A stretch of 14,158 nucleotides of DNA. It comes from Actinomycetes bacterium (GTDB lineage: Bacteria > Actinomycetota > Actinomycetes > Actinomycetales > Cellulomonadaceae). The translations under genes and the position numbers were made by a program. The notes under the pieces are model-generated. The model did no database searches. It saw only the letters and a list, made by a program, of their open reading frames with translations, and was not told the DNA's origin. Shown here piece after piece: positions 1 to 7,647 of the stretch (position 1 is its first letter; each line of letters starts with the position of its first letter). The stretch is taken from positions 1 to 14,158 of the forward strand of contig JAEXEM010000305.1 in NCBI GenBank assembly GCA_023401045.1. Reading direction: 5' to 3'.

Positions 1-12
1 CCACCGGACCGC

Positions 13-966
13 TCAGGCGGCGGCCGACCGGACCTGCGACCAGGTCGGCGGCTGCGCCCCGACCTGCGCGACGGTGAGCGCCGCCGCCCGGGAGGCGAGC
101 GCGGCGAGCCGGCTGAGGTCACCGGCACCCACGTCGTCGCGGCGCAGCGCCCCGAACAGGCCCCACCGCGACAGTCCCGCGAGGAGCGCCGACATGAACG
201 CGTCGCCGGCGCCGATGGTGTCGACCACGTGCGTCGTCACCGCCGCCTGGACGATGCGGTGCGAGGGTGTCACCACGGTGCACCCGCGCGCACCGCGGGT
301 CATGACGAAGAGCTTGACCCCACGGGCCAGCGCCCAGTCGGCGACGAACGCCTCGCCCTTCCCGGGGTGCAGCCACGCCGCGTCCTCGTCGCTCAGCTTG
401 AGCACGTCGGTGCGGGCGACGAACCGCTCGACGCGGTCCAGCACCGCCGCCCGGTCCGGGGTGATGGCCGGCCGGACGTTCGGGTCGAACGAGCGGATGA
501 CCTCCTCGGGCGCGGACGTGTACAGCCCGAGGACACGGTCCGCCCCGGGCAGCAGGACGGCGGCGATCGACCCGGTGTGGAGCACGCCGTACCCGGAGGG
601 CACGCCGGCACCGGCCGCGGGCAGGTCCCACCGCAGGTCGAACTCGTACGTCGCGGCACCGGCGGCGTCGAGCCGTGCGAGCGCGGTGGACGTCACCGTC
701 CCCGGCACCACCGAGACGTCGTCGAGCTTGACCCCCGCGGCCCGCAGGTGCGCGGCGACCATGCGGCCGTCGGCGTCGTCGCCGAGCGAGCTCATGAGAC
801 GTGTCGGCACACCCATCCGCGCGAGCCCGAAGGCGACGTTCATCGGGCTGCCGCCGGGCCGGCGGTGGACGGCGCCGTCGACGCCGACCGTGACGTCGAC
901 GAGCGCCTCGCCGACGACGAACGCACCCGCCGCCAGGCCCGGGATCCGTCTGCCTGTCGTCACCAC
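13..966 (-). CDS. PfkB-family carbohydrate kinase, probably fructokinase-like
   Basis: Predicted to transfer phosphate from ATP to a sugar in the cytoplasm; the closest family resemblance is to bacterial fructokinases. The 317-residue protein has both PfkB signatures: a glycine-rich N-terminal motif GGSPMN (about 38-43) that contacts the sugar, and the C-terminal DTIGAGDAF (249-257) with the catalytic base Asp255. Length is normal for the family. The frame stays open far upstream, but the start is placed at GTG 966, 4 nt after the stop of the dehydrogenase gene and behind a GGGGG ribosome binding site; the next codon is also GTG (963) and could be used. It is the last operon gene visible. Coupled to a mannitol dehydrogenase-family enzyme, it could phosphorylate the ketose that enzyme makes. 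A 2-keto-3-deoxygluconate kinase is the main alternative, as that enzyme is in the same family. Confidence 0.85.
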   Translation of the reverse strand: MVTTGRRIPGLAAGAFVVGEALVDVTVGVDGAVHRRPGGSPMNVAFGLARMGVPTRLMSSLGDDADGRMVAAHLRAAGVKLDDVSVVPGTVTSTALARLDAAGAATYEFDLRWDLPAAGAGVPSGYGVLHTGSIAAVLLPGADRVLGLYTSAPEEVIRSFDPNVRPAITPDRAAVLDRVERFVARTDVLKLSDEDAAWLHPGKGEAFVADWALARGVKLFVMTRGARGCTVVTPSHRIVQAAVTTHVVDTIGAGDAFMSALLAGLSRWGLFGALRRDDVGAGDLSRLAALASRAAALTVAQVGAQPPTWSQVRSAAA

Positions 967-970
967 GGCG

Positions 971-2434
971 CTACCCCCGGACCGGCGCGGTGCCGAGCAG
1001 GGCCTCGGCACCGGCCTGCTCGAGCACCTCGGCCGCACGCAGGTACTCGGCGACGAACGTCGGCGAGTCGAGGAACGGCGTGAGCGTCGGCACGTCGCGC
1101 AGGAACGCGGACGGCTCCTGGACCGCCGCCGCGACGAGCGCGTCGGCCGCGACGTCGTCGATCTCGAACCGGCCCTCCGCGACACCTCGGCACCACTGGC
1201 GCCACGTGGCGACGACCGAGGCGCCGACCCGTCCGCTCGTGCCGGCGGTGATCGCGTCGGCGAGCACCGGCAGGAGGAACTTCGGGATCCGGTTCGAGGC
1301 GTCGACGGACAGCCGTGCCAGGTGGTCGCGCACGTGCGGGTTGCCGAAGCGCACGAAGAGCTCGTCGATGTACCCCGCGAGGTCGAACCCCGCGGGCACC
1401 TCGAGCGTCGGGACCGCCTCCTGCTCCATGTAGTCCCGGACGTAGGACGCGATGCGCGGGTCCGCCACCGCCTCATGGACGAACGTGTACCCCGCGAGCT
1501 GCCCGACGTACGCGAGCGCCTGGTGGGACGCGTTGAGCAGCCGCAGCTTGATCGCCTCGTACGGGTCGATGTCCCGCACCAGGAGGGCGCCGACGTCCTC
1601 GAGCGGCGGCCGCCCCTGGACGAAGACGTCCTCGACGACCCACTGCGTGAACGGCTCGCACGCCACCGGCCAGGCGTCCTCGACGCCCAGCGCGGCGACG
1701 ACCCTGTCGACGTCGGCCTGCGTGGTCACCGGCGTGATGCGGTCGACCATCGTCGACGGGAAGGCGACCTCGGCCGCGATCCAGTCGGCGAGCCCGGGGT
1801 CGACGAGCCGCGCGACACCCTCGACGCTCGCCCGCGCGACCCGCCCGTTGCCCTGGATGTTGTCGCACGACATCACGGTGAAGGGTGCGGTCCCCCGCGC
1901 ACGCCGCTCGCGCAGCGCCGCCACGATCCAGCCGAACGCCGTGCGGGGGCTCTCCAGCCCGCCGGCGACCTCCTCGACGACGAGCGGGTCGTCCTGCGGG
2001 AGGCGCCCGTTCGTCGGGTCGCACACGTAGCCGCCCTCGGTGACCGTGAGCGAGACGATGCGGACCCCCGGGTCGACGAGCTGCTCGAGCACCGCCGCCG
2101 GGTCGTCCGGCGCGTGGAGGAAGCGCCGGATCGACCCGATGACGCTCACCCGGTCGGTCCCGTCGGGCTCGCGCTCGGCGAGCGTGTACAGACCGTCCTG
2201 CCCCTCGAGCGCGTCACGCATGCGCGCGTCGCGCTCGAGGAGGCCGATCCCGCAGATCGCCCAGTCGTGGGCTCCTGCGGCGAGCAGGCGGTCGACGTAC
2301 ATCGCCTGGTGGGAACGGTGGAAGTTCCCCACCCCGAAGTGGACGATCCCGATGCTCAGGTCCGCGTCGAGGTAGCCGGGGGTCTGCACGGTCGCCGGCA
2401 GGCCCCGGAGCGACGCTGCTCCCAGCCGTTCCAT
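971..2434 (-). CDS. Mannitol dehydrogenase-family NAD(P)-dependent oxidoreductase
   Basis: Long-chain polyol dehydrogenase family, which includes mannitol 2-dehydrogenase, arabinitol dehydrogenase and fructuronate reductase. The 487-residue length matches. The N-terminal Rossmann nucleotide motif is GVGNFH (34-39). The C-terminal substrate domain has the family catalytic signature KLRLLNASH with Lys296, Asn301 and His304, in the same spacing as the catalytic Lys/Asn/His of Pseudomonas mannitol 2-dehydrogenase. It would interconvert a polyol (or aldonate) with a 2-ketose (or ketouronate). The ATG at 2434 lies 6 nt after the preceding stop, so translation is probably coupled; its ribosome binding site is weak (AAGGG inside the end of the upstream gene). 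A PfkB kinase follows 4 nt later, consistent with polyol to ketose to ketose phosphate, but mannitol and fructuronate roles cannot be separated from sequence alone. Confidence 0.88.
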   Translation of the reverse strand: MERLGAASLRGLPATVQTPGYLDADLSIGIVHFGVGNFHRSHQAMYVDRLLAAGAHDWAICGIGLLERDARMRDALEGQDGLYTLAEREPDGTDRVSVIGSIRRFLHAPDDPAAVLEQLVDPGVRIVSLTVTEGGYVCDPTNGRLPQDDPLVVEEVAGGLESPRTAFGWIVAALRERRARGTAPFTVMSCDNIQGNGRVARASVEGVARLVDPGLADWIAAEVAFPSTMVDRITPVTTQADVDRVVAALGVEDAWPVACEPFTQWVVEDVFVQGRPPLEDVGALLVRDIDPYEAIKLRLLNASHQALAYVGQLAGYTFVHEAVADPRIASYVRDYMEQEAVPTLEVPAGFDLAGYIDELFVRFGNPHVRDHLARLSVDASNRIPKFLLPVLADAITAGTSGRVGASVVATWRQWCRGVAEGRFEIDDVAADALVAAAVQEPSAFLRDVPTLTPFLDSPTFVAEYLRAAEVLEQAGAEALLGTAPVRG

Positions 2435-2440
2435 GTGGAC

Positions 2441-2764
2441 TCAGCCCTTGAGGTTGAGGTGGACGAGCACGCGCGCGGGGCGCTCGCTCGTGGCACCGGT
2501 GAGGACGACCCGGAGCCAGTTGCCGTACTGCGTGACCGGCACGTCCACCAGCTGTGCGGACGCGGCGAGCGTCCCCGTGGCGCGGGTCACCCAGGTGATG
2601 CCGTCGGGCGAGACCTCCACGGCCACGCCCAGGTCCGGGTGGTCGCCCTCGGCCTGGACGAAGACGACCGCCTCGGTCGCCCATCCGGCCTCGTACGGCA
2701 GCGTCGCGTGCTCGCCGGAGATCCTCACCCGTCGTGCGATGACGGAGGTGTTCGTCGTCTGCAT
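2441..2764 (-). CDS. Small conserved-looking protein of unknown function (107 aa)
   Basis: I do not recognise a family. The protein has no signal peptide and no membrane segment. It alternates short hydrophobic stretches with polar turns (for example AVVFVQAEG, GVAVEVSPDG, NWLRVVLTG, ARVLVHLNLKG), which suggests an all-beta sandwich. The phrase VEVSPDGITW resembles strand-turn patterns of small beta-sandwich carbohydrate-associated domains; that is an impression, not a match. Support for it being real: it fits exactly between the 309-residue protein (31 nt upstream) and the dehydrogenase (6 nt downstream), the frame is the only one on this strand with sensible composition, and an AGAGACGAAAG purine run precedes the ATG. 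It could be an accessory subunit of a neighbouring enzyme; no function is claimed. Confidence 0.75.
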   Translation of the reverse strand: MQTTNTSVIARRVRISGEHATLPYEAGWATEAVVFVQAEGDHPDLGVAVEVSPDGITWVTRATGTLAASAQLVDVPVTQYGNWLRVVLTGATSERPARVLVHLNLKG

Positions 2765-2795
2765 GTCTTTCGTCTCTCAGTTCGTCAGGGGTGGG

Positions 2796-3725
2796 TCACT
2801 CGACCGAGTACACGACGGAGTCGAGGTAGAGGTTGACGGAGCGCTCGGCGTCCGTCTCGATGAAGAAGATGGGGTTGATGAGGTTGTCGATCGACGCGTA
2901 CCCCTCGGTGAGGGTCGGCTTGATGCCGCGCATGTCGAAGACCTGGTCGCCGCTCTGCATCTCGACGTACTCGCGCTTCTCGACGTCGACGGTGAGGCGG
3001 AAGTACATCCAGTTGATCTTGTCGGGGCTCTCGTTGTAGACGAGCTCCTGCTCCCCACCCGGGAGCCACTGGTAGCCGTCGGCCGAGCCGTCCTCGAAGC
3101 GCCGGCCGTACCACTGGTTGTCGACGCCGGGCACGCACCAGCCGTCCTTGACGCCGAAGTTCCAGTCCTCGGGGGTGACGCCCTCGGCGACCTGGTAGTA
3201 CTGCCACTTCTTCACGAGCTTGCCGCCGAGGGAGTTCACGTACCGCACGCCGGGCATGTACCGGTACTCGGAGTCCTGCACGTCGAAGAAGAACCCGATC
3301 GCGCGGATGTCCTCCTCGCCCTTGCCCTCGCGGTCCTGCACGGGGGTGTAGGAGTACCAGGCCTCGATCTGGATGAGCTTGGGGTTGCCGAACCGCGAGA
3401 GCCGCTTGATCGCGTGCCCCATCGACCCGTTGCGCGGCGGCTCGGTGTGCGGCCCGCCGGTGGGCGCGGTCGTGATCTTCAGCGAGTAGGTGCCCTCCAT
3501 CGAGCCGTGCGACGACGCGAAGCGCATCGCCGCCGAGCTCAGCTGGTTCGGCGCCCAGCTCGACAGGTCGACGACGGAGTCGAACGACTCGTAGTTCTCC
3601 TCGACGTAGTTCGGGGTGAGGTCGAGCCACCCGTTGAACCCCGTGTCGAAGTCGTCGTAGGTGATGACGCGTGCCAGCGGGTTGAACCTCTCCAGCCCGC
3701 GGTCGTAGCTGAGGAACTTCTGCAT
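2796..3725 (-). CDS. Unrecognised 309-aa beta-rich protein in the catabolic operon
   Basis: I cannot assign a named function. The protein is unusually rich in Trp, Tyr and Phe for this genome and has alternating strand-like segments (AIGFFFDVQ, MYFRLTVDVE, SVNLYLDSVVY), suggesting a jelly-roll or concanavalin-like fold. It has no signal peptide or membrane helix, so it is probably cytoplasmic. Acidic and aromatic clusters (about residues 22-50 TYDDFDTGFNGW and 190-230) could form a ligand site. The ATG at 3725 has a strong AGGAGA site 8 nt upstream. It starts 16 nt after the FAD oxidoreductase stop, so the two are likely translated together and act on the same compound. By analogy with loci where an oxidoreductase makes a keto-sugar and a beta-rich partner cleaves it, it may be a hydrolase, lyase or binding partner; this is speculation. 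Confidence 0.85.
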   Translation of the reverse strand: MQKFLSYDRGLERFNPLARVITYDDFDTGFNGWLDLTPNYVEENYESFDSVVDLSSWAPNQLSSAAMRFASSHGSMEGTYSLKITTAPTGGPHTEPPRNGSMGHAIKRLSRFGNPKLIQIEAWYSYTPVQDREGKGEEDIRAIGFFFDVQDSEYRYMPGVRYVNSLGGKLVKKWQYYQVAEGVTPEDWNFGVKDGWCVPGVDNQWYGRRFEDGSADGYQWLPGGEQELVYNESPDKINWMYFRLTVDVEKREYVEMQSGDQVFDMRGIKPTLTEGYASIDNLINPIFFIETDAERSVNLYLDSVVYSVE

Positions 3726-3741
3726 CGGTCTGTCTCCTGGA

Positions 3742-5106
3742 TCAGTTGCGGACCCCCGGGTAGACCGTCACGGCGACGGGGGCCCCGGGGTTGATCGTGT
3801 TGTCGTGGTCGACCACGGCTCCCTGCGCGGCGAGGGTGGCGCGCAGCAGCTCGTGGTCCATGTCGGCCATGCCGAAGCCGTGCCGCACGCTCAGCGCGGC
3901 GGCGGTGCCGGCGCCCTGGCCCATGGCCATGCACGTCGCCATGACGCGCACCGACCCGAACCCCGGGCCGTCGGCGCTGAGGCAGCGCCCGGCGGTGACG
4001 AGGTTGACGCTCCCCCGCGGCACGAGGCACCGGAAGGGCACGTTGTACTCCTGCCGCGGGATGACCATGTCGTTCTGCGCGGTGCTGTCCGTCGCGTGGA
4101 TGTCGATGACGTGGGCGCCCTTGGCGACCGTGTCGGGGAACGCCTTGGGCGTGACGATGTCGTCCTTCTGCAGCGTGTACTCGCCGACGATGTGGTACGT
4201 CTCGCGCACGCCCGTCTGGATGCCCGACTTCGCGAGCCAGCAGTCCCGGAACTCCGGGAAGTTCTCCCGCAGGACGTCGATGATGAGGTGGAGGTTCTCC
4301 CGCATGCTGCACTCGGTACGGGTGAACCACTCGGGGTCAGACGCGTCGGTCGGCTCACGCAGCAGGTTGATGCTCACCATGCCGTCGTGGAAGAACCTGT
4401 TGATCCACGGACCGCCGAAGATCGGGATGACGCCCTCGCGGTGCAGCTCCTCGAGCCGGTCCCGGATGACGGCCGACACCGGCAGCATCGCGTCGACGGC
4501 GTCACCGAAGGCGTACGCGAGCGCGTCGGTGTCGACCCCGCCGAGCTGGAACCACAAGGACGCCGGCTGCAGGACCTCGCCCTTGACGGTGGGGTACCCC
4601 GCGGAGCGCACGAGATCGGCGTCCCCGGTGCAGTCGACGAAGACCTTCCCCTCGTACGCGACGCGGCCGGCCTTGTTCTGGACGACGACGTGCGTCACCC
4701 GACCGTCCTGCGTGAGGCACTCCGAGAACCACGAGTGGTAGAGCAGCGTGACGCCGCTGTCGAGCAGCATGCGCTGCGCGGCGAGCTTGAGGATCTCGTC
4801 GTTGACGGGGAAGTTGCCGCTCTCGCGGGTGACCTCCGCGCCGCCCAGCTCCGCGGCGGCGACCATGAGCTCGTAGGGGATGCCCCCGATGTGCTGCTTG
4901 CCGTAGTGGCGGAACTCGCTGATCGGCGTGACGAGCGCACTGGTGGCCATGCCACCGACGAACCCGTACCGCTCGATGAGCAGCGTCCTGGCCCCGTTGC
5001 GGGCCGCTGCCGTGGCGGCCACCAGACCGGCCGGCCCGCCCCCGCACACGATGACGTCATAGCTTCCGACGACCGGCACCTGGCGTGCCGGCTCTGACAC
5101 GAACAC
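3742..5106 (-). CDS. FAD-dependent oxidoreductase (FAD_oxidored-like)
   Basis: Flavoprotein oxidoreductase of the GR2/succinate-dehydrogenase-like Rossmann class. The dinucleotide motif GGGPAG is at residues 22-27 and the ribose-binding Glu is Glu45 in LLIER. A second FAD contact block is VFVDCTGDADLV, and the C-terminal flavin-binding segment is GPGFGSVRVMATCMAMGQGAG. There is no signal peptide or Tat motif, so it is cytoplasmic. The start is GTG 5106: AAGGGAG lies 7 nt upstream, whereas the open frame continues about 100 arginine/proline-rich codons further with no matching signal. Length 454 is typical. It follows the binding-protein gene by 53 nt and precedes the unknown 309-aa protein by 16 nt, so it probably carries out the first oxidation of the imported substrate. 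The substrate and electron acceptor are not evident. Confidence 0.9.
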   Translation of the reverse strand: MFVSEPARQVPVVGSYDVIVCGGGPAGLVAATAAARNGARTLLIERYGFVGGMATSALVTPISEFRHYGKQHIGGIPYELMVAAAELGGAEVTRESGNFPVNDEILKLAAQRMLLDSGVTLLYHSWFSECLTQDGRVTHVVVQNKAGRVAYEGKVFVDCTGDADLVRSAGYPTVKGEVLQPASLWFQLGGVDTDALAYAFGDAVDAMLPVSAVIRDRLEELHREGVIPIFGGPWINRFFHDGMVSINLLREPTDASDPEWFTRTECSMRENLHLIIDVLRENFPEFRDCWLAKSGIQTGVRETYHIVGEYTLQKDDIVTPKAFPDTVAKGAHVIDIHATDSTAQNDMVIPRQEYNVPFRCLVPRGSVNLVTAGRCLSADGPGFGSVRVMATCMAMGQGAGTAAALSVRHGFGMADMDHELLRATLAAQGAVVDHDNTINPGAPVAVTVYPGVRN

Positions 5107-5159
5107 CCTGCGTCTCCCTTGACTGGACGGGTGGCTCCACGAGACCGCACCCGGTGGGC

Positions 5160-6722
5160 TCACTGGGTGAGGTAGACCGAGCTCCAGTCGATGTTCTCGC
5201 TGGGCACCAGCGTGAGGCCCTGGACGGTGTCGAGGGTCGCCATGTTGGTGTTCTGCTGGAAGAGCCCGATGCCGGGCACGTCCGTCGCGAGGATGTCGGA
5301 GATCTCCTGGTAGATCGCCCGGCGCTCGTCGGCGTCGGTCGTCTGCTGACCCTTGGCGAGCAGCGCGTCGAGGTCGGGGTTGCAGTAGCCCAGACGGTCC
5401 GCGGCGCACGTGTACAGACGGTTGAGCGTGAAGTCCGCGTCACCGGTCGTCGTGAGGTTCGCGTTGACGATCATGTCGAACTGACCGGGCTTCGCGATCG
5501 CGGCGAGGAAGGTGGCCTGGTCGTCGGCCTTGGGCTCGACGGTGATCCCGACCTCCTTCCAGTACGAGATCATCGCGGAGACGATCTGGTCGAAGCCGAC
5601 GTTCGCCGTGCTGTAGTCGATCGACGTCGTGAAGCCGTTCGGGTAGCCGGCCTCCGCGAGCAGCTCCTTCGCCAGCTCCGGGTCGTACCCGGGGGCCTTC
5701 GACGTCGGCAGGCAGCCGAACGCGGCCTCGGGGCACAGCGACGTCATGGTGTCCGCCGTCTCGCCCAGCAGCGAGCCGACGATCGTGTCGAGGTCGAGGG
5801 CCGCCCACATCGCCTGGCGGACCTTCGGGTCGGTGAACGGCTCACGGCTGTTCTGCAGCCACAGGAACGTGTACATGAACGACGGGATCTGCTCGAGCGT
5901 CACGCCCGACATGCCCTCGACCGTGGCGATCTGGTCGCTCGGCACGCCCTGGACCGCGTGCACCGAGCCGTTGGACAGCGCGGTGATCTTGCCGTTGGTG
6001 TCGGTGATCTGCTTGAACGTCAGCGTCTTGAGCTTCGCCGGCTCGCCCCAGTAGTCGTCGTTGCGGGTGAGCGTGACGCGGTCGTTGGCGACGAACTCGC
6101 TGACGACGAACGGACCGGTGCCGATCGGCTGGGCCCAGTACGCGTCGTCCGCGGCGCTGTCCGCCTTGCCGATGAAGATCATCGACAGCACGCCGAGCAG
6201 CGTGCCCGTCGGCGCCTTCGTCCTGATGGTGAGCGTCGTGTCGCTGTCGGCGGTGTACGTGTCGATGACTGCGAGCTGCGTCGCGAGCACCGACTGCATC
6301 TCGATGTAGCGGTCGAACGTCGCGACGACGTCCTGCGCCGTGAACGGCGTGCCGTCGCTGTACGTGACGTCGTCACGCAGCTCGAAGACGAGCGTCGTGT
6401 CGTCCGTCCACTCCCACGAGGAGGCGAGCAGCGGCGTCGGCTGGGAGTCGTCGTCGAGCGCGACGAGCGTCTGCAGCACGTTGCTGTCGACCTGCATGCG
6501 GCAGTTGTCGAAGTTCTCGGTCGGGTCCAGCGACGTGCAGCCGTAGTTGATGGCGTACGTGAGGTTCTGCTGGTCGTCCGGCAGCGCGGCACCGGCGGCG
6601 CCGCTGGGCCCGGTCGTGCTGTCAGGGGTCGTCGTGGTGTCGGTGCTGCAGCCCGCGACGACGAGGGCGAGGACGGCCGCCAGTGCGGCGACGGTCCCGG
6701 TCCGCCTGCGCAAGGATGTCAT
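5160..6722 (-). CDS. Family-5 extracellular solute-binding lipoprotein of an ABC importer
   Basis: Captures the substrate outside the membrane and delivers it to the permeases encoded upstream. The 520-residue precursor begins with RRR, a hydrophobic core and the lipobox VAGC (Cys25), so it is lipid-anchored. Family SBP_bac_5 features include LTYAINYGCTSLDP near the mature N-terminus, PLLASSWEWTDD and FELRDDVTYSDGTPFTAQDVVATF. The site AAAGGAG runs straight into an ATG at 6728, leaving no spacer; the ATG two codons later (6722) has a 6-nt spacer and is chosen. Family-5 proteins carry dipeptides, oligopeptides, nickel or oligosaccharides; the LacI regulator and sugar enzymes here favour a carbohydrate or glycoside. 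A 97-nt gap with a strong hairpin separates it from the ATPase genes. A 6-bp inverted repeat (5128-5133 and 5148-5153) lies just after its stop. Confidence 0.93.
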   Translation of the reverse strand: MTSLRRRTGTVAALAAVLALVVAGCSTDTTTTPDSTTGPSGAAGAALPDDQQNLTYAINYGCTSLDPTENFDNCRMQVDSNVLQTLVALDDDSQPTPLLASSWEWTDDTTLVFELRDDVTYSDGTPFTAQDVVATFDRYIEMQSVLATQLAVIDTYTADSDTTLTIRTKAPTGTLLGVLSMIFIGKADSAADDAYWAQPIGTGPFVVSEFVANDRVTLTRNDDYWGEPAKLKTLTFKQITDTNGKITALSNGSVHAVQGVPSDQIATVEGMSGVTLEQIPSFMYTFLWLQNSREPFTDPKVRQAMWAALDLDTIVGSLLGETADTMTSLCPEAAFGCLPTSKAPGYDPELAKELLAEAGYPNGFTTSIDYSTANVGFDQIVSAMISYWKEVGITVEPKADDQATFLAAIAKPGQFDMIVNANLTTTGDADFTLNRLYTCAADRLGYCNPDLDALLAKGQQTTDADERRAIYQEISDILATDVPGIGLFQQNTNMATLDTVQGLTLVPSENIDWSSVYLTQ

Positions 6723-6780
6723 TGTCATCTCCTTTGACTCGGTGACATCGGTGTGTGAGGGGGTGGTGCGCCGTGCGGTC

Positions 6781-6809
6781 GCGAGGAGCCGTCCCCCGGG
6801 GCTCCTCGC
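6781..6809 (-). promoter_or_regulatory. Intercistronic hairpin between ABC ATPase and binding-protein genes
   Basis: Perfect 10-bp inverted repeat: GCGAGGAGCC (6781-6790) and its complement (6800-6809) around a 9-nt loop. On the transcribed strand it starts 10 nt after the ATPase stop and is not followed by a T-run. Such hairpins inside transporter operons commonly protect or terminate part of the transcript so that binding protein and membrane components are made in different amounts; that role is inferred here. Confidence 0.6.
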
Positions 6810-6819
6810 CGGCACGGTG

Positions 6820-7647
6820 TCAGGAGGCGTGCTCCAACCAGGGGCGCGTCACCGGCACGGCGGCCAGCAGAGCGCGGGTGTAGTCGTCCTGCGGCCTGTC
6901 GAAGACGTCGCGGGTCGGCCCCTCCTCGGCGACGACGCCGTGGTGGAGGACGAGGACGCGGTCGCACAGGTGCTCGACGACGGACAGGTCGTGCGAGATG
7001 AAGAGGTAGGCGAGCCCGAGCTCGTCCTGCAGGTCGTCGAGCAGGTTGAGCACCTGCGCCTGCACGGAGACGTCGAGCGCCGACACCGGCTCGTCGCAGA
7101 TGATGAGCCGCGGACGCAGGGCGAGCGCCCGCGCGATGCCGATGCGCTGCCGCTGACCGCCGGAGAACTGGTGGGGGTACCGGTCGCTGTGGTCGGGGTT
7201 GAGGCCGACCCGCGCCATGAGGTCCTTCACCTCGGCGGTCCAGCGCGCGTGCGGCACGACGCCGGTGTGCACCCGCCACGCCTCGGCGATGACGTCGCGC
7301 ACGGTGAGCCGCGGGTTGAGCGAGGCGTACGGGTCCTGGAAGACCATCTGCATCTCGCGGCGCACCGCCTTGAGCTGCTGGGGGGTGAACCGCGTGATGT
7401 CGGTCCCGTCGAACTCGATCTCGCCGCCGTCGGCCTTGACGAGGCCGATGACGGCCCGGGCGACGGTCGACTTCCCCGATCCGGACTCACCGACCAGACC
7501 GACGGTCTCGCCGGGCGCGATGTCGAACGTCACGCCGTCGACGGCGACGTTCTCCCCGATCCTGCGCTGCAGGAGCGAGGAGCGGATCGGGTAGGCGACC
7601 TTGAGGTCGCGCACCCGCAGCAGGGGCGTCGACACGTCGTCAGCCAT
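6820..7647 (-). CDS. ABC importer ATPase, DppF/OppF type
   Basis: Cytoplasmic ATPase that, with the second ATPase encoded just upstream, powers the Dpp/Opp-type importer. All nucleotide-binding motifs are intact: Walker A GESGSGKST (53-61), Q-loop Gln104, signature SGGQ (162-165), Walker B LIICDE (Glu186) and switch His219 in ISHD. At 275 residues it is short for this subfamily because it stops just after the ABC core and lacks the cysteine-rich C-terminal extension present in its partner. The ATG at 7647 overlaps the preceding gene by 8 nt and has a GGAGGT site 8 nt upstream, indicating coupled translation. Confidence 0.95.
   Translation of the reverse strand: MADDVSTPLLRVRDLKVAYPIRSSLLQRRIGENVAVDGVTFDIAPGETVGLVGESGSGKSTVARAVIGLVKADGGEIEFDGTDITRFTPQQLKAVRREMQMVFQDPYASLNPRLTVRDVIAEAWRVHTGVVPHARWTAEVKDLMARVGLNPDHSDRYPHQFSGGQRQRIGIARALALRPRLIICDEPVSALDVSVQAQVLNLLDDLQDELGLAYLFISHDLSVVEHLCDRVLVLHHGVVAEEGPTRDVFDRPQDDYTRALLAAVPVTRPWLEHAS

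Noticed and set aside
74..2836. 920-codon open frame on the plus strand
   Set aside because: It is antisense to the kinase, dehydrogenase and 107-aa genes, is rich in Arg/Asp/Pro repeats typical of GC shadow frames, and has no recognisable domain.
3805..5097. Long plus-strand open frame opposite the FAD oxidoreductase
   Set aside because: Its composition is dominated by Arg, Asp, Val and His with no motif, and the minus-strand reading has clear FAD-binding motifs.
5085..6737. 550-codon plus-strand open frame opposite the binding-protein gene
   Set aside because: It is a shadow of the lipoprotein gene; it has low-complexity Arg/Val/Asp composition and no domain.
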